NCBI GenBank assembly: GCA_963691655.1
Contig: OY829326.1
Coordinates: 37,537,989 to 37,601,988 of the forward strand
Length of the DNA: 64,000 nucleotides
From: Toxonevra muliebris
Lineage: Eukaryota; Arthropoda; Insecta; Diptera; Pallopteridae
Direction of reading: 5' to 3'
Part shown: in pieces, positions 22,760 through 34,394 of the stretch
How the letters are laid out: each line of letters opens with the position of its first letter
How positions within the stretch are numbered: the stretch's first letter is position 1
The notes under the pieces: model-generated
Database searches by the model: none
What the model saw: only the letters and a program-made list of their open reading frames with translations
What the model was told of the DNA's origin: nothing
Made by a program: the position numbers and the translations under genes

Positions 22760-23480
22760 AATACATAAAACAACACAGTCACATATAAAATTTTTCAACG
22801 AGTTTTACTTTTATTGCTTGCTTTTGATTTGATGTCAACGCGATGATAGCATCATCATTTACCTCTTGAAAACTCTCAACATAGAAAACAAAGGGAGCTG
22901 CAGTTTACTGTTAGCTGGCTGGTCTCTGAATGCACGAACTTGATGATGACCATTCGAAATCTGATTTAATGTATATGCTTGAAGTTGATGGCTTCAATCC
23001 ACGTACACTGCATGCAACTTTTTATTGGTGAATCGCACAAAACATTCCCTATTTAAAGTTTGCTATACAAATTTGTTTATTTTATCTTCAATATTTATTT
23101 ATAGATTTTTATTGCTAGTTATATTTAAAAGTATGAAGTCATTTGAGTTTATAACATCAGAAAAGAAAAAAATCAAATAAATCGTTACAGGTAAAAAACG
23201 AGGACATCTGTATTGATTATTGTAGGGCAATAAAAATTTAAAGAAAAATCTGTAAAAAAAAAAAAAAACAAAAAAAATTATATTGGCTACTAAAATTTTA
23301 TGCATATGCAAAACCATCACACAAATTTTACACACACACACACAGGTATATCTTCTATGCATATTTAGTTTACTGGTTTGAGAATACCAGTTGGTGTCCG
23401 GGGTTTTACAAATTTAATATAAAGCTGTCATAATGTTACAAAAGCCTGGAGCTTTTTAAATATTTTTATAGTGAATTTAA
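20853..23480. other. AT-rich non-coding stretch
   Basis: No supported gene. T/A runs at 21120-21134, 22729-22745 and 23255-23270; TA tracts near 21370 and 22745; (CA)n at 23331-23344. No recognisable protein in any frame. Confidence 0.55.
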
Positions 23481-23493
23481 CTTATTTTGTTTG

Positions 23494-23562
23494 GAATCGA
23501 ACCTGAGGGAAATGGAACGCTAGTCTAGCAATCGTTCACTAAACCACCGGGGTGGTCTTGAG
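23494..23562 (-). mobile_element. tRNA-like SINE head, third type
   Basis: On the minus strand: GACCACCCCGGTGGTTTAGT (A box region), GATTGCTAGACTAGCGTTCC, and CAGGTTCGATTCCAAAC (good B box). Following minus-strand sequence to about 23400 (AAAAGCTCCAGGCTTTTGTA) may be the SINE body. No central module like that of the twin SINEs and no clear target duplication were seen. Confidence 0.5.
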
Positions 23563-23789
23563 ATATATCAGAGATAATTTATCGAATTTATTCAATGACC
23601 TAAATATTTTAAAAAATGGTCAAGTAGACTTTTAGTTGTAATGTTAATGAAATTCAAGTTTTCAGCTTAATTTAGTGCTCGGGGCTTACGGAATTATAGT
23701 TTTTGCTTTCACGAAATGAAATAAAACGAACAAATAATACAACGCCTGCTGTTTTTAGTTTTTGTACATTCGATATTTTTAAAGAATTT

Positions 23790-24351
23790 TAAAAAAGATT
23801 CTGTTGAAAGCGTTAGTTTTAATTATTCCATATTCACTTCTAAATTTAGCTGTTTCTAAATTCAAATTTTTCTTTTGGATATTCACGACTAAACCACTAT
23901 ACTCTGAATTTATTTTAAATAATCGTTTATTCCAAACTAAAATTGGTGATTTTTTTTCGTTTTTGACCGCCAGTTTAACAATTTAACTCAGAATTCCAAT
24001 TTTCCTATTTAGAAATCAATTGAAAAAGCATACAATAAATTTTTCTAAATTCTGAAGTTCTTGATTTGAAATCGATCTTTTTTTTTATTAAATTTTACTA
24101 TTTGTAATTCAAATTGACGCATTTTGAATTCCAGTTGATTCTTTCCGCCTTTAATTTGACTGATTTTAAATTCAAATTTATACTTTTTGACTACTCCGAA
24201 TTTAAATTGATTACATTTGAATTTAAATTGACTATTTGTAGAGGTGTCCAGAATTATATTTCACTGCTCCAAGTTTATTTTAATTATTCGTTTTTAAATT
24301 GATGCGAAACTAATTTGAATTCTTAATTTTCTATTAGACCAATATGTATTG
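23790..24351. repeat. Degenerate minisatellite, left part
   Basis: Diverged tandem copies of a roughly 20-22 bp theme, CCGAATTCAAATTGACTA, for example near 23850, 23980, 24110, 24160 and 24210. The same array continues after 25084 and after 26768. The hydrophobic small ORFs here are translations of the repeat. Confidence 0.65.
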
Positions 24352-25084
24352 TTAACGAGATTATAATGACAGGCTTTTTGGTCGAAATTTTCATACGCAA
24401 ATAGTTAACTATTTCATACTTTTTTCCCAACGTTTCGGCGCAAATTTTAGGCCTTCTTCAGGGGATTTTTATTTATTTATCTGTTTTTTGAGAAAATTTA
24501 CATATTTTTAAAAAACTATAATTATTACAAAGATATCATAACATTTTAACACTTACAGTAAATACTATTTGTAAAACATTCAGTCAAGTAATTAAATTAG
24601 ATAAAATAAAATATAGTCCTTAATTAACAAAAGACAAAAAAAAACACGAAAAAAAACTTTACAAAACACGTAACATTTTTTAACGCCGAATATTATTGAA
24701 GACAAAGACAATATAAGCTGCAGCTACAGTGTGGCAATCAATAATATTCGGCGTTAAAAAATGTTACGTGTTTTGTAAAGTTTTTTTTCGTGTTTTTTTT
24801 GTCTTTTGTTAATTAAGGACTATATTTTATTTTATCTAATTTAATTACTTGACTGAATGTTTTACAAATAGTATTTACTGTAAGTGTTAAAATGTTATGA
24901 TATCTTTGTAATAATTATAGTTTTTTAAAAATATGTAAATTTTCTCAAAAAACAGATAAATAAATAAAATTCCCCTGAAGAAGGCCTAAAATTTGCGCCG
25001 AAACGTTGGGAAAAAAGTATGAAATAGTTAACTATTTGCGTATGAAAATTTCGACCAAAAAGCCTGTCATTATAATCTCGTTAA
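24352..25084. mobile_element. TTAA-flanked palindromic (foldback) element with hammerhead-like cores
   Basis: Two near-identical inverted arms, 24352-24699 and 24738-25084, surround a 38-bp spacer that contains AGCTGCAGCT. The TTAA at 24352-24355 and at 25081-25084 could be a piggyBac-like target duplication, making the element proper 24356-25080. Only about one or two differences between the arms were noticed, so it is young or gene-converted. Each arm carries CTGAAGA...GAAACGTT, a hammerhead-like core (next entry). There is no coding capacity. It sits inside the degenerate minisatellite. Confidence 0.85.
24970..25012 (+). ncRNA. Hammerhead-ribozyme-like motif (right arm)
   Basis: CTGAAGA (24975-24981) fits CUGANGA; GAA at 25000-25002 followed by ACGT (25003-25006) fits the GAA-A and a minimal self-complementary stem III; T at 25007 would be the cleavage base; GGGAA (25008-25012) pairs perfectly with TTCCC (24970-24974) as stem I. 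This is the type I layout with a very short stem III known from Penelope-like elements. Stem II is weak: only GGC/GCC pairs, with an unpaired A directly after the core, so activity is doubtful. A mirrored copy lies on the minus strand at about 24425-24467. Confidence 0.35.
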
Positions 25085-25146
25085 TTTGAATTCTGTCTAA
25101 ATCTAATGTGACTATTTCCAGGTTGATTCCAGAATTACTTTAATTT
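25085..25146. repeat. Degenerate minisatellite, middle part
   Basis: Short stretch of the GAATTCTGTCTAAATC/ATTCCAGAATTAC theme between the palindromic element and the non-LTR insertion. Confidence 0.5.
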
Positions 25147-25157
25147 ATCGCGTTCTG
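25147..25157. repeat. Target-site duplication of the non-LTR element, left
   Basis: ATCGCGTTCTG is repeated exactly at 26758-26768. Confidence 0.85.
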
Positions 25158-25192
25158 GCGAGGAAAACAAAAATACCTAAGTTTTCCTTACC

Positions 25193-26066
25193 AAAGTTGA
25201 ATGGAGTGACACTGCATCTCTCTTCGTAAGCATGGTATCTCGGTACCATTCTGGATTCGAAGCTTAATTGGAGAAGGAATATCGCAGAGAAAACGAAGAA
25301 GGGACTGGCTGCATACTGTACCTGTAAAAGGACCTTTGGAAAAAGATGGGGATTGTTACCGTACGTTATTCATGGAATGTACATCATAATCATTCGACCC
25401 ATCATCACCTGTAGGTCCCTCGCCTGGTGGCAGGCGTTAAGTAAGAAGAGCAACCAAGCACGCATGGGAAAAATACAGAGACTTGTCAGCCTGGGGATCT
25501 CAGGGGCTGTAAGTAGTGCACCTCAGGAAGGTCTGAATATGTTATTTCATCTCTTACCGTTACGGGTGTTTGTTCAAAGCTATGCCGTAAAAGGAGCTCT
25601 TAGATTAATAGAATCCAATGTGTGGAGATCAGCAAACTATGGACACTCTACAATTTTGAGTGAGATAAAGCGGAGGGGTCAAAATGGAATCAAAGCTGAC
25701 TTAGATGTGGCCACGGGTTATATGACTTCAAATTTAGATTTTATTACTAGAATTTCAACTCTATATCCAACCAGGGAAGACTGGGAGTCGGGTTCGGTAA
25801 CAGGTAATGCTAGCATTACCATCTTTACCGATGGCTCAAAGATGGAGAATGGAACTGGAGCTGGTCTCTACTCCGAAGAACTGCAGCTAAGGCGGTCGTA
25901 TCGTCTTCGTGACAGCTGCAGCGTTTTTCAGTCAGAGATTTTTGCTATTGAGAAAGCAGCTCGACTTCTGCAAGACAGTACGATTCAGATTTCGAATATC
26001 ACTATCTTTACTGACAGTCAGGCTGCAATGAAGGCAATAGAATCCAAAATAGTTAAATCAGATCAC
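25193..26066 (+). pseudogene. RT C-terminal region and RNase H domain (mostly open)
   Basis: From 25193 the frame encodes LNGVTLHLSS, AWYLGTILDSKLNWRRNIAE and KGLAAYCTCKRTFGKRWG, with a stop at the start of this region; from 25353 it is open for 238 codons. The RT thumb-like part (IRPIITCRSLAWWQAL, KIQRLVSLGISGA) is followed by RNase H with intact early acidic residues: TIFTDGSKMENG (Asp), FQSEIFAIEKAA (Glu) and TIFTDSQAAMKAI (Asp). A frameshift at about 26060 separates it from the next block. This is the best preserved RNase H in the window. Confidence 0.88.
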
Positions 26067-26068
26067 TG

Positions 26069-26595
26069 ATGGCCATTGAGCACCACAAGGTCACTCTCTG
26101 CTGGGTTCCTGGACATAGCAGTATTGAAGGGGACGAAATAGCAGATGAAATGGCCAGAAGGGGCTCTGAAATGGACATTAACGAGGCGGATACTTTTATA
26201 CAATCTCCGATGTGTGAGCTATTTAGGAAAATAGATGAGTACACCATCGCGGTGTCAAATGACGCTTGGACTAACCTAGATGACTGTATAGTTTCACGGG
26301 CCTTGTGGCCAAGGTTAGATAGGAAGAGGACAAATGTCCTCTTAGGGCACAACAAATCTGCAGTACGTCTGCCCTCAGGATTCATAAGTGGATATTGGGC
26401 TATTGCACCAATGCTCTACTGGTGGCGTATTTAAACGAACGGACTGTGCAGAAGTTGTCATGATGAAGAAGAGACAGAATCGAAGGCTGCAGGTGAGCAG
26501 ACTCAAATTTTTGGGGTCGTGCTTTTTCAATAGTCTAACAGAGATAACGAAAGTGGAACTATCGGATCTTCTTACTTTCATCCGGAGAACCAAAT
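26069..26595 (+). pseudogene. RNase H end and C-terminal tail of the non-LTR element
   Basis: VTLCWVPGHSSIEGDEIADE (26088 onward) completes the RNase H fold with the conserved His and last Asp. A linker with WTNLDDCIVSRALWPRLDRK and NVLLGHNK precedes a frameshift near 26395; the usual CxxC...H knuckle is damaged (RTDCAEVVMM then KKRQN). The downstream LKFLGSCFFNSLTEITKVEL corresponds to the usual LG...F..L.E leucine-rich tail. Confidence 0.8.
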
Positions 26596-26757
26596 GATTC
26601 AATAAAGACATTACCTGGACTGCTGATGGAAACCGTGTTTAGAGACGTGCCTCCTCCGGGCAATTAAATGAGGGCAATCACAATGGACAATTAAGTCTCC
26701 GAATGGAAGTGCGGGTATATATATATTCGCACACGCCCTCCAAACCTAACCTAACCC

Positions 26758-26768
26758 ATCGCGTTCTG
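26758..26768. repeat. Target-site duplication of the non-LTR element, right
   Basis: Exact partner of 25147-25157. Confidence 0.85.
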
Positions 26769-27760
26769 TCTTGAGTGTGACCCTTTCTTAATAAAACTTC
26801 AATTGCACAATTCTGAACTCTAACTGATGTTTTCTGACTACTCTAGTTTCAAATGATCATTTATGTATTTATCAACTTAGCTGATCAGAATTCCAATTAA
26901 TTCTTAATCCTAATCGTAAGATTCTGAATTTGACTGACAATTTTTTAATTCAGTCTTACGATTCTAAATTCAATTTAGTTATTCGATTTCAAATATTTTC
27001 TATATTCAATTTTAATTGATAATTCCGAATTTAAATTCATAATTTTGAATAAAATTTCACGGTTCCTGCATCCGAATAGATTATTGCCGAATTCAAATTA
27101 ACATTTTCTGAATTAATTAATTACTCTGAATTCTAATCAGTCTTTGAATTAAGTTTGACTACTACTAGCTAGCTTAAAATAGCTGCTCCGAATTTACATT
27201 GTCGATTTCGGAAATCAATCTATTCAGAATCTGAATTGACATTTTTAGAATTCGATTAAATTATTCCGAACCAAAATTGAAGTTTTTGCATTCGGTCTAA
27301 CTGTTATTGAATTCAAATTAAGACTTTCTATATTCAAATCGGCTATTCCGAATTCAAATTATGTACTCCGAATTTAATTAATTACTCCGAATTTGAGCTG
27401 CTCACTCCGAATTCAAATTAACAACTTCGGAATTCAAATGACTACTCCCAATTTAAGTTACTGCAGATTTGATTTGATTGTCAGAGTTCAAATTAAAACA
27501 TTTTGATTTGAATCGAATTTTTTCAAATAAAAATTAAGGTTTTCTACGTTTGTTTTGGCTTTTTATGATCCATTTCTGAGTTCAATTCTGTTTGAATGCC
27601 ACTCCATTCAACTAAACACTCTCACAATTAAATTCTACTACTCAATAATAAGACCAACAATGGTGTTATTTAACTGGATTTTTCGGAATTAAAATAAATA
27701 CACTCTGAATTTAAGCTGATGGTTTTTGAATCCATTACAGCAATAAAACATTTGTGATTA
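26769..27760. repeat. Degenerate minisatellite, right part
   Basis: Clearest part of the array: CTCCGAATTTAATTAATTA, CTCCGAATTTGAGCTGCTCA and CTCCGAATTCAAATTAACAA follow each other near 27365-27425. Units are about 19-22 bp and strongly diverged, with GAATTC frequent. Confidence 0.7.
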
Positions 27761-28288
27761 TTTCAAACCCTTAAAAGTTGGTTGAATAAGGAGCTTTAGT
27801 AACGGCGGCTTTTGTTTGTATAGCGACGCCTGCTAGCGGTAGTTTCGATAGTTCTACCTTAAGGTATTATTATTGGCAACAGTTGTTTTAACTCTGCCCG
27901 TATGGTAGATCTCTCGTCTTGCTACGCAAAAAAAAGAATATGCTCTCAATTTTTGTTTCTATATTCAGCTGATTCATCTGAAGCTCGATGAGTCAGTCAG
28001 TGTGTTAGTAAGTGAGTCAGGCTCTCTACCTTTACACTTGTGTAGTTAGGGATATTAACAGCATAGAGGTAGGCAGGTATTCCATCTATCATATGTATAC
28101 ATGTATATGTGTTTGTATGTTTATAAAAGAAAGTTGGTCAGTTCAATGATAGAAAGAGACAAAGCAGTAATCTTCATTGACCGGAAGCAATAACTGACAA
28201 CAGTACCATCATGTATAAAAGCCTATTTTGATTTTATGTCAGTGTGTTTGTGTGTGCTACTGCTGTGCTGTTGTTGTTGCAGTATTGC

Positions 28289-28322
<34 letters not shown>

Positions 28323-29099
28323 TAAACATTAAGTATTGGCAATCAAAACACAGAACATTGTGTGTCTCTCTATGTGTGCTTGTTGTGATTTTTTTTCTCT
28401 TTTTTTTCTACGCTTTGTAGATATATGCATGTATGTTTGTTGATGCTGCTTCAGTATCTCATGGATGCATGCAATATTTACATTTGCATATGTAGAGCGA
28501 AGATATATTTGAATATTTTTGTTATTGTAACTGTAGCGATATGATTGCTATTACTTTTACTACTACACTCAACCGCCACTACATACTAACAAATCGCAAA
28601 CTGTTTCAATTGCACATTTTAATTAGAACCAGCATGAATGAATGAAGTATTGCGTTAGCGGAAATGATGAGATTTTCTTTTTAGCGAAATGTTGAAAAAG
28701 CAAAAAAAAAAAAAAAAAAAACAAATGGAAACAAAAATGCATTTGTAAATTTCCTCAGTGATTTTTCTGTTTTTTGTTCGTTTCTTTGTAAAATTTACTT
28801 ATCTAACACCATTTAATTGCATTTTGGTTGAATAATTTATACTACATACAGTTAATATATATTTCTATTTTATTTCTTAGTATGAGGTATAAAATAATGT
28901 AGAAACACATAAACATATACACATGTTTTTATTAGTTATTTCATGAAGTGGTTTACTTTCACTTTGAAAGCAGACAAATTAAACTTTTTGAAATAGCAAA
29001 TTTATTTATGCTGAATGTAAAACTTAAACTTAAAGGCATACTGAAAATTTTATAACTCAACAAATGTATTAACTAAACTTTTTTACTTTGGTTAGATCT
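27761..29099. other. Non-coding stretch
   Basis: No gene. A less AT-rich block at 27795-27900 (GACGCCTGCTAGCGGTAGTT) is unexplained. A runs at 28288-28316 and 28703-28720. Confidence 0.5.
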
Positions 29100-30660
29100 A
29101 AATATTAACTTCGGATTTAAATAAAATAGAATTTTAATGCACCGAACACGAACATGAGCAAGTTTTGTGTACTTTCATGTACATTTTTATCAGCTTTATT
29201 GTTTTTATGAACATCAGGAATAGAAGGCCGGTTTATGAGTTGAAATCATATTCATCATCGTTTACAGTTGGAACACATTTCTCAGGTGCATTTTGATATT
29301 TGTGTAGTTGAGTCTCGTATGTGTGCGTGTGCAGAATGAGTTAGTCATGAATGTTTGTGTTTAAATTCACCATATACAAATATATGAGCGTTTATATTTT
29401 AGTGTTTGTATACAGAATATTCTTGATCCTTTCGCACAAGTTTAGACATGAGATCAAGTAAACATGAACAAAATCAAATTGACTGGTGTCCATGAATAAT
29501 TTTCGTGTTTGTGAAAAGTAAGAAAAAACCGTAAAAATTGGGAATTTTTCATGGTTTTTGCACCAAAGCGCACCCTAGCGGCCGTTTTTGGTAAAAATAA
29601 ACTATAGATTCAGATTTCTCATACCCGAAAACTCCCAGAAAGATCTTTTGCTGGTAAAAATATTTGCATTTAAATGATACTACTCCAACGCGTCTATAGA
29701 CTAAAGCAGCAACTTCAAAATGAACAAAATGGTTTAAAATCGCCAACCTGGGGAAAATTGAGAAATTATGTTTCTATATACAACCCAAGCTTTCAGAAAA
29801 ACTTTGTTTCAGCAATTCCCCAGCCGACTGCCGTACAGTATAGTAAAAAAAATAACATTTTGTAGTGAAAACGCATTCTATGAACTTCAATGCCTTTGCG
29901 CCAGTTCAAACCTTATCCAATTTTTGTGAAATTTCGGGGAAATCATTTTTTTGACCATTGTCATCTTTCTAGGGGGTGCGTTCAATTTTACAATGAGGAG
30001 CCTCACTAATGTTCATACTAGTTTCACCAACTCTCGCGCATGTTTATTTGTTGCTTGTTCAGTACATGAGCGTAAATATTCTGAACATTTTTGACCTTTT
30101 AGCACTCTTTCAGGTTCTAGCAAGAGAAAGATCGAACTTGATCTCTTGAGCATGAACAACGAAACAGTTCATGTGCATACATATGTAAATTACATTCATG
30201 TTCACTGACAGTTGCAGAACATTTCTTGTATGTTTGTTCATATGCACTTATTTAGTCGTATTTGATCGCTCAAGAATATACTGAACTTTTTTGATCTCTT
30301 CACGCATATTTATGCTCAATAACATGAGTTATCATACTTCTGTGTTCATGTACTAAGCATCCGTGAGCTGTTGAATGAATGAACTTGTTTCCATGAACGT
30401 GAAAAAGAGTAAACCAAGTTTTGCAGATAAATAGATAAATCGTATTTAAGTTCCTAAAAAAACAGTTGCGGTGCATTTCTCAATTGTGAATTTGTACTGT
30501 TTTTACCAACTTTCCATCATTATTATATACAGAATTTTTAGTCTATAAGTGTCCTTATGCAGAACACATGTACATGTTCACAAGCATGAGTGTTGATGGA
30601 CAGAGCATTTGTGAACTCTCAGTACGTGTACATGTTCAAAAGTAAGCGACTTAAATACTT
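29100..30660. repeat. Field of dispersed GTTCATG/CATGAAC motifs
   Basis: Motifs such as AACATGAACA, GTTCATGTGCAT, TTCATGTTCAC, GTTCATGTACTA and TACATGTTCA recur in both orientations more than ten times in 1.5 kb, alternating with TTGATCTCTT/GATCAAG-like words. The spacing is irregular. It may be a very degenerate tandem repeat or a cluster of palindromic binding sites. The small ORFs near 29549-29865 look incidental. Confidence 0.45.
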
Positions 30661-31286
30661 TTTTTTACTCTTGATGAAAATCGAGACTATACAAATCAAT
30701 AATGATGAAATACGAATCAGTTGCTAATAAATAATGTAGAAAATATATGGAAAAATGTTGGAACTAATTCTAAAAGAGCAAAAATTTCAAAGAAAATTAC
30801 ATCGATTGAAAATAATCATTACCAAAAAACATAAATAGTAATTTTTTCCTTCCATATAATTTTTTTTCCTCCATATAAAAATAACAAAAAAAAACTCATT
30901 CTTCTGCATAAAATTGACACAAGTTGATGACTCTGAAATTTCAAATACAAATATTTATGTATGATATCAAAAGTGTATCGCAGCGACTACTTCGTAAAGT
31001 CAATATACTTTTTGACATCATATTCTTTTCCATTCAGTACCATGCATACATACATACATACATACATAGTAAAAGTATTCGAACGAGCAAGCAAGCGAGT
31101 AGTTTGAGTGCCTACATATTTTAAGACTCAACTTCAATGTATGCTTTACGCTTCATTGTATGCATGTTGTGTGTGTGTATGTATGTGTGTGCCTGTGTGT
31201 CATTAGCTGTGATGAGGCTCATCTGACTGACAGTCATAACTTTTTCCACTTCACCATCATTTACTTTGGCATCAACCACTCACCAC

Positions 31287-31328
<42 letters not shown>

Positions 31329-33269
31329 TTCTCCTTTTATTTTACTCGTAATTTTCATTTCTCGTTTTTTTCTTTTTTTTTTCTTTGCTTCTCCATTTCA
31401 ACTAAACGCTATTAAAGACAGTTTATGGCGTCATTAAATGTTAAAGCTAACTTTATGCTTTGACAATTTTGACGTCACACGCAAATACAAACACAACACA
31501 CAGGCAAACACATTGTATTCATACATCCGCTGCTGCTATTACTATTATGCTCTCCCCTATAAATATGTTACAATATCGCTTCCTGATCGTTTTCAGTTTT
31601 TGCGACGAAACAATTTATTAAATGTTTGTTGCTGTTTCTTGCTTCTTTTTTTTTTCTTCTTCCTTGCTGTTGTTTACCATCATATAAAATTGATTCAAAT
31701 TGAAATTACGATGAATTGTTACTGCTGCTGCTGTAGCTGAAGGGAGAGCGAGTAGGTGTTTTCAAAAATTATTGTTATGGTATTTTCTTTTCATTTTTTA
31801 TAGTTGTATACAAATCGCATATCATTTGATGATGAATTATTAGCAAACAAACAAAAAAAAAAATATGAAGAAAAGAAATTTATTATTATCACAAATTCTT
31901 TTTTCTTGTTGCTTTTTTACAGCGCCTATTTTTATGCAAACATTTCACTTTTATCGTTTTGCAAATAACTCTTATTTATGCGTTTATATGGTTCTCTCCA
32001 ATACCCTAGAGGATTTCAAAAGCAGTAGCTATTTTTTTTTTCTTTTTTTAAGACGTACAGGTTTATGTTTAAATAATAAATTTTCTGTTGTTGTTGCATA
32101 TTTATAGGCGAGCCGCATACGGATACACTCACAAAAAGATGATGATCATAAATATTTTAACATTTCATGGCTCGCTCTATTTGCTATGGTTAAATGTCGC
32201 TAATGTTAGCCGTTTTTGTTATTGTTTGTTTCTTTTTTGCCTTTCTTTGTTTTTGTATTTTATGGTAATGATTGGGTCGCTTACTATACGCGAAAGAAAC
32301 TTGAATAGAAACGGGGAAGCGAAGAGAATTACAATTCTACTATATTTATACTGGTCATAATTTGGTATTTTTATGGTTATTTATATGCATGTAATCGTAT
32401 ATTTGTAAGTGTGTGTGTGTGTGTGTGTGTGTGTATTTTAGTTACAGCCAAGTTATGCATTGCGTATGTCATAAGTAAATATGAAATATATCAAAATCCT
32501 TAAGCGTCGATTAGTATGCAATAAATAATTTTACAAATTTTCCATAATAAAATGTATTCAAAAGTTTAAAACTTTCTGCTATTATTACCCAGCAACAAAA
32601 AATATGTGTCGCCCATGTAATTAAATCACTTCATAAAACATTCATTTTAATTAACAAATTCTTAATGGAAATTTATTTATGCGCTTTAATTAATTAATTT
32701 ATTGTTTAAATTCCTCTTCGCACATACAAACTACACACACAATAGAATGCAAATGCAAACACTTTAACTACATCAGCCAGCAACGGGTAGTCAGCTTTGA
32801 ATATTGAAAATTTTGCTAAAATGTTTGCATTGATGTAAGCAAAAAAAACAAAAAAATTATATAGAGAAACAAGAGCCAGATAATTGACTGAGTATCGAAA
32901 GAATTTCAAACTATAGAATCATGAAATCATTTTTTTTTTTCCTAGCGCGTACTGCAAATTAAGTACACAAATTAAGCACGATGTTGTGTACATTTTTGCA
33001 TATTAAATTGATTAATAACTTTTACATCCTTTCCATCTGCTATGCATACGCAGAAAACAAAGAGCCGCAAAAAAAAGAAGAAATTTATGATTTTTCATTG
33101 GAATTCAATGTGAAACAAAGGAAAATTATGGAAGAGAAAAATCCACTTGATTGATTGAATTATAAAAAATTTTTGCGCATCTTCTCGGAAAAATGTACAC
33201 ACAATTTCAATGTAGTAATTGTATTTAGTATACATAGTTCACTTGGATTGTGTTTGTGAATGGCTACAA
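30661..33269. other. AT-rich non-coding stretch with microsatellites
   Basis: No supported gene. (CATA)n 31043-31067, (GT) tracts near 31165-31200, (CT)n 31290-31321, (TG)n 32407-32433. The 60-100 codon ORFs across 31438-32360 are low-complexity. Confidence 0.55.
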
Positions 33270-33273
33270 TTAA

Positions 33274-34170
33274 GGGGGAAGGCCACTGTGACGGCTTAGA
33301 AGTGCCAATAAAATTAGTTTAACTGACGCAACCAAGGGTTGCAGTCAAAACTCGTTGTTTTATAAAGGAATAAAATTATTTAATTTATTAGCTATAGAAA
33401 TTAAAACTGCTAAAATATTTGAATCATTATTAAAATGTTATGTTAAAAAAAAAAATTTAAATTTAAATTGTTAATGCTGTACAAATGGAGAATTCGAAAT
33501 AAACTATTATTATTATTTAAAAAAAAAAAATTGGTGTTTTTTTATCTGTCAAATAAAAGAATATGGGGATCGCTTTATATTCATTTTATTAAATGCACTT
33601 CCAATAATATTTCCAAAAATTTTTATTGAAAAATATTGATTAGTTTTGAAGTTATAAGCGTTGCGGTGGAGCCCGCAAAAAATTTCCCCCTCCATGGTCG
33701 CGTCGATTTTTCAAGAACGAATTTTTTGAAAAAAATTTTTTTAGTTTTTAATAATCTATATGAGTATAATTCTCGTCACATGTAGCGTTTTTTTTTTTTC
33801 ACAAAATGGCGACTGATTGAAAATTTTTTCAAGATTTCGACCCTTTTTTTTTGCTTCAAAAGACCTTAAAAAATAGGAAAAATCAAAAATTTGAAAATCG
33901 GCTACCCTTAACGATAGCCACTGCAAAGACGAACAATACGAAAATCATCGGTTAATATTTGATCGACTTATCGACGCGACCAGTTCGAAAAAGTCGTTCC
34001 GCGAAAAACGCTTTTAAAGTTTTCAGTCCATTAAGTTTTCTGTCTACTTGCTATCACAAAAAGGCAAATTTTGGAATTTTGACTTAAAATTTTGTAGACA
34101 TATTTTTGAATATATAAACTTTAATTTGAAATAAAAAAAATTGTTTGACCCGTCACAGTGGCCTTCCCCC
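33274..34170. mobile_element. TTAA-flanked DNA transposon, non-autonomous, 897 bp
   Basis: Perfect 21-bp terminal inverted repeats beginning GGGGGAAGGCCACTGTGACG, bracketed by TTAA at 33270-33273 and 34171-34174. TTAA is the piggyBac target, but these ends start with G rather than the usual CCC, so the superfamily is open. The interior has no transposase; it holds less AT-rich words such as GGTCGCGTCGATTTTTCAAG (33707-33726) and GACGCGACCAGTTCGAAAAA. Confidence 0.85.
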
Positions 34171-34380
34171 TTAAATGGGAAATTTTAAAGGCTGATAAAT
34201 TTACAAGTCACAAAATTTTCATTCCTTCTTTGGCATTCAAATTTTCCACTGCGAAGTAAAGCTGTTCTTCTAAAAGTATTTGACGAAAAACATTAATGCT
34301 TTGATGAATTCCTTTAAAAATGAAATTTTTTATAAATGTCTAAAAATTTAAACAATTTTTAATGAATTTTTTTATTTTTT

Positions 34381-34394
34381 ATTTGCAGGTAAGC
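34381..34394 (+). promoter_or_regulatory. Candidate recursive splice site (ratchet point)
   Basis: A pyrimidine-rich tract (TTTTTTTATTTTTTATTTGC from 34368) ends in CAG directly followed by GTAAGC at 34389, so a 3' and a 5' splice site are juxtaposed. This is the consensus of recursive splice sites in long Drosophila introns. A second good donor, GTGGTAAGT, lies 62 bases downstream. Confidence 0.5.

Larger units (their letters stand above)
25158..26757 (+). mobile_element. 5'-truncated non-LTR retrotransposon (R1/I-like with RNase H)
   Basis: A 1600-bp insertion bracketed by an 11-bp duplication. It starts within the C-terminal part of the RT domain and ends with a CCTAACCTAACCCA tail preceded by a 3' UTR rich in GGGCAATTAAATGAGGGCAA. 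The same CTAAC-type tail ends the element at 36170-37876. 5' truncation with an intact 3' end is the normal result of incomplete target-primed reverse transcription. Confidence 0.9.

Noticed and set aside
23170..23200. Ratchet point at GTTACAG|GTAAAA
   Set aside because: A-rich upstream sequence and weak donor.
27795..27900. Possible exon or MITE in a G/C-richer patch
   Set aside because: No inverted ends, no reading frame with similarity.
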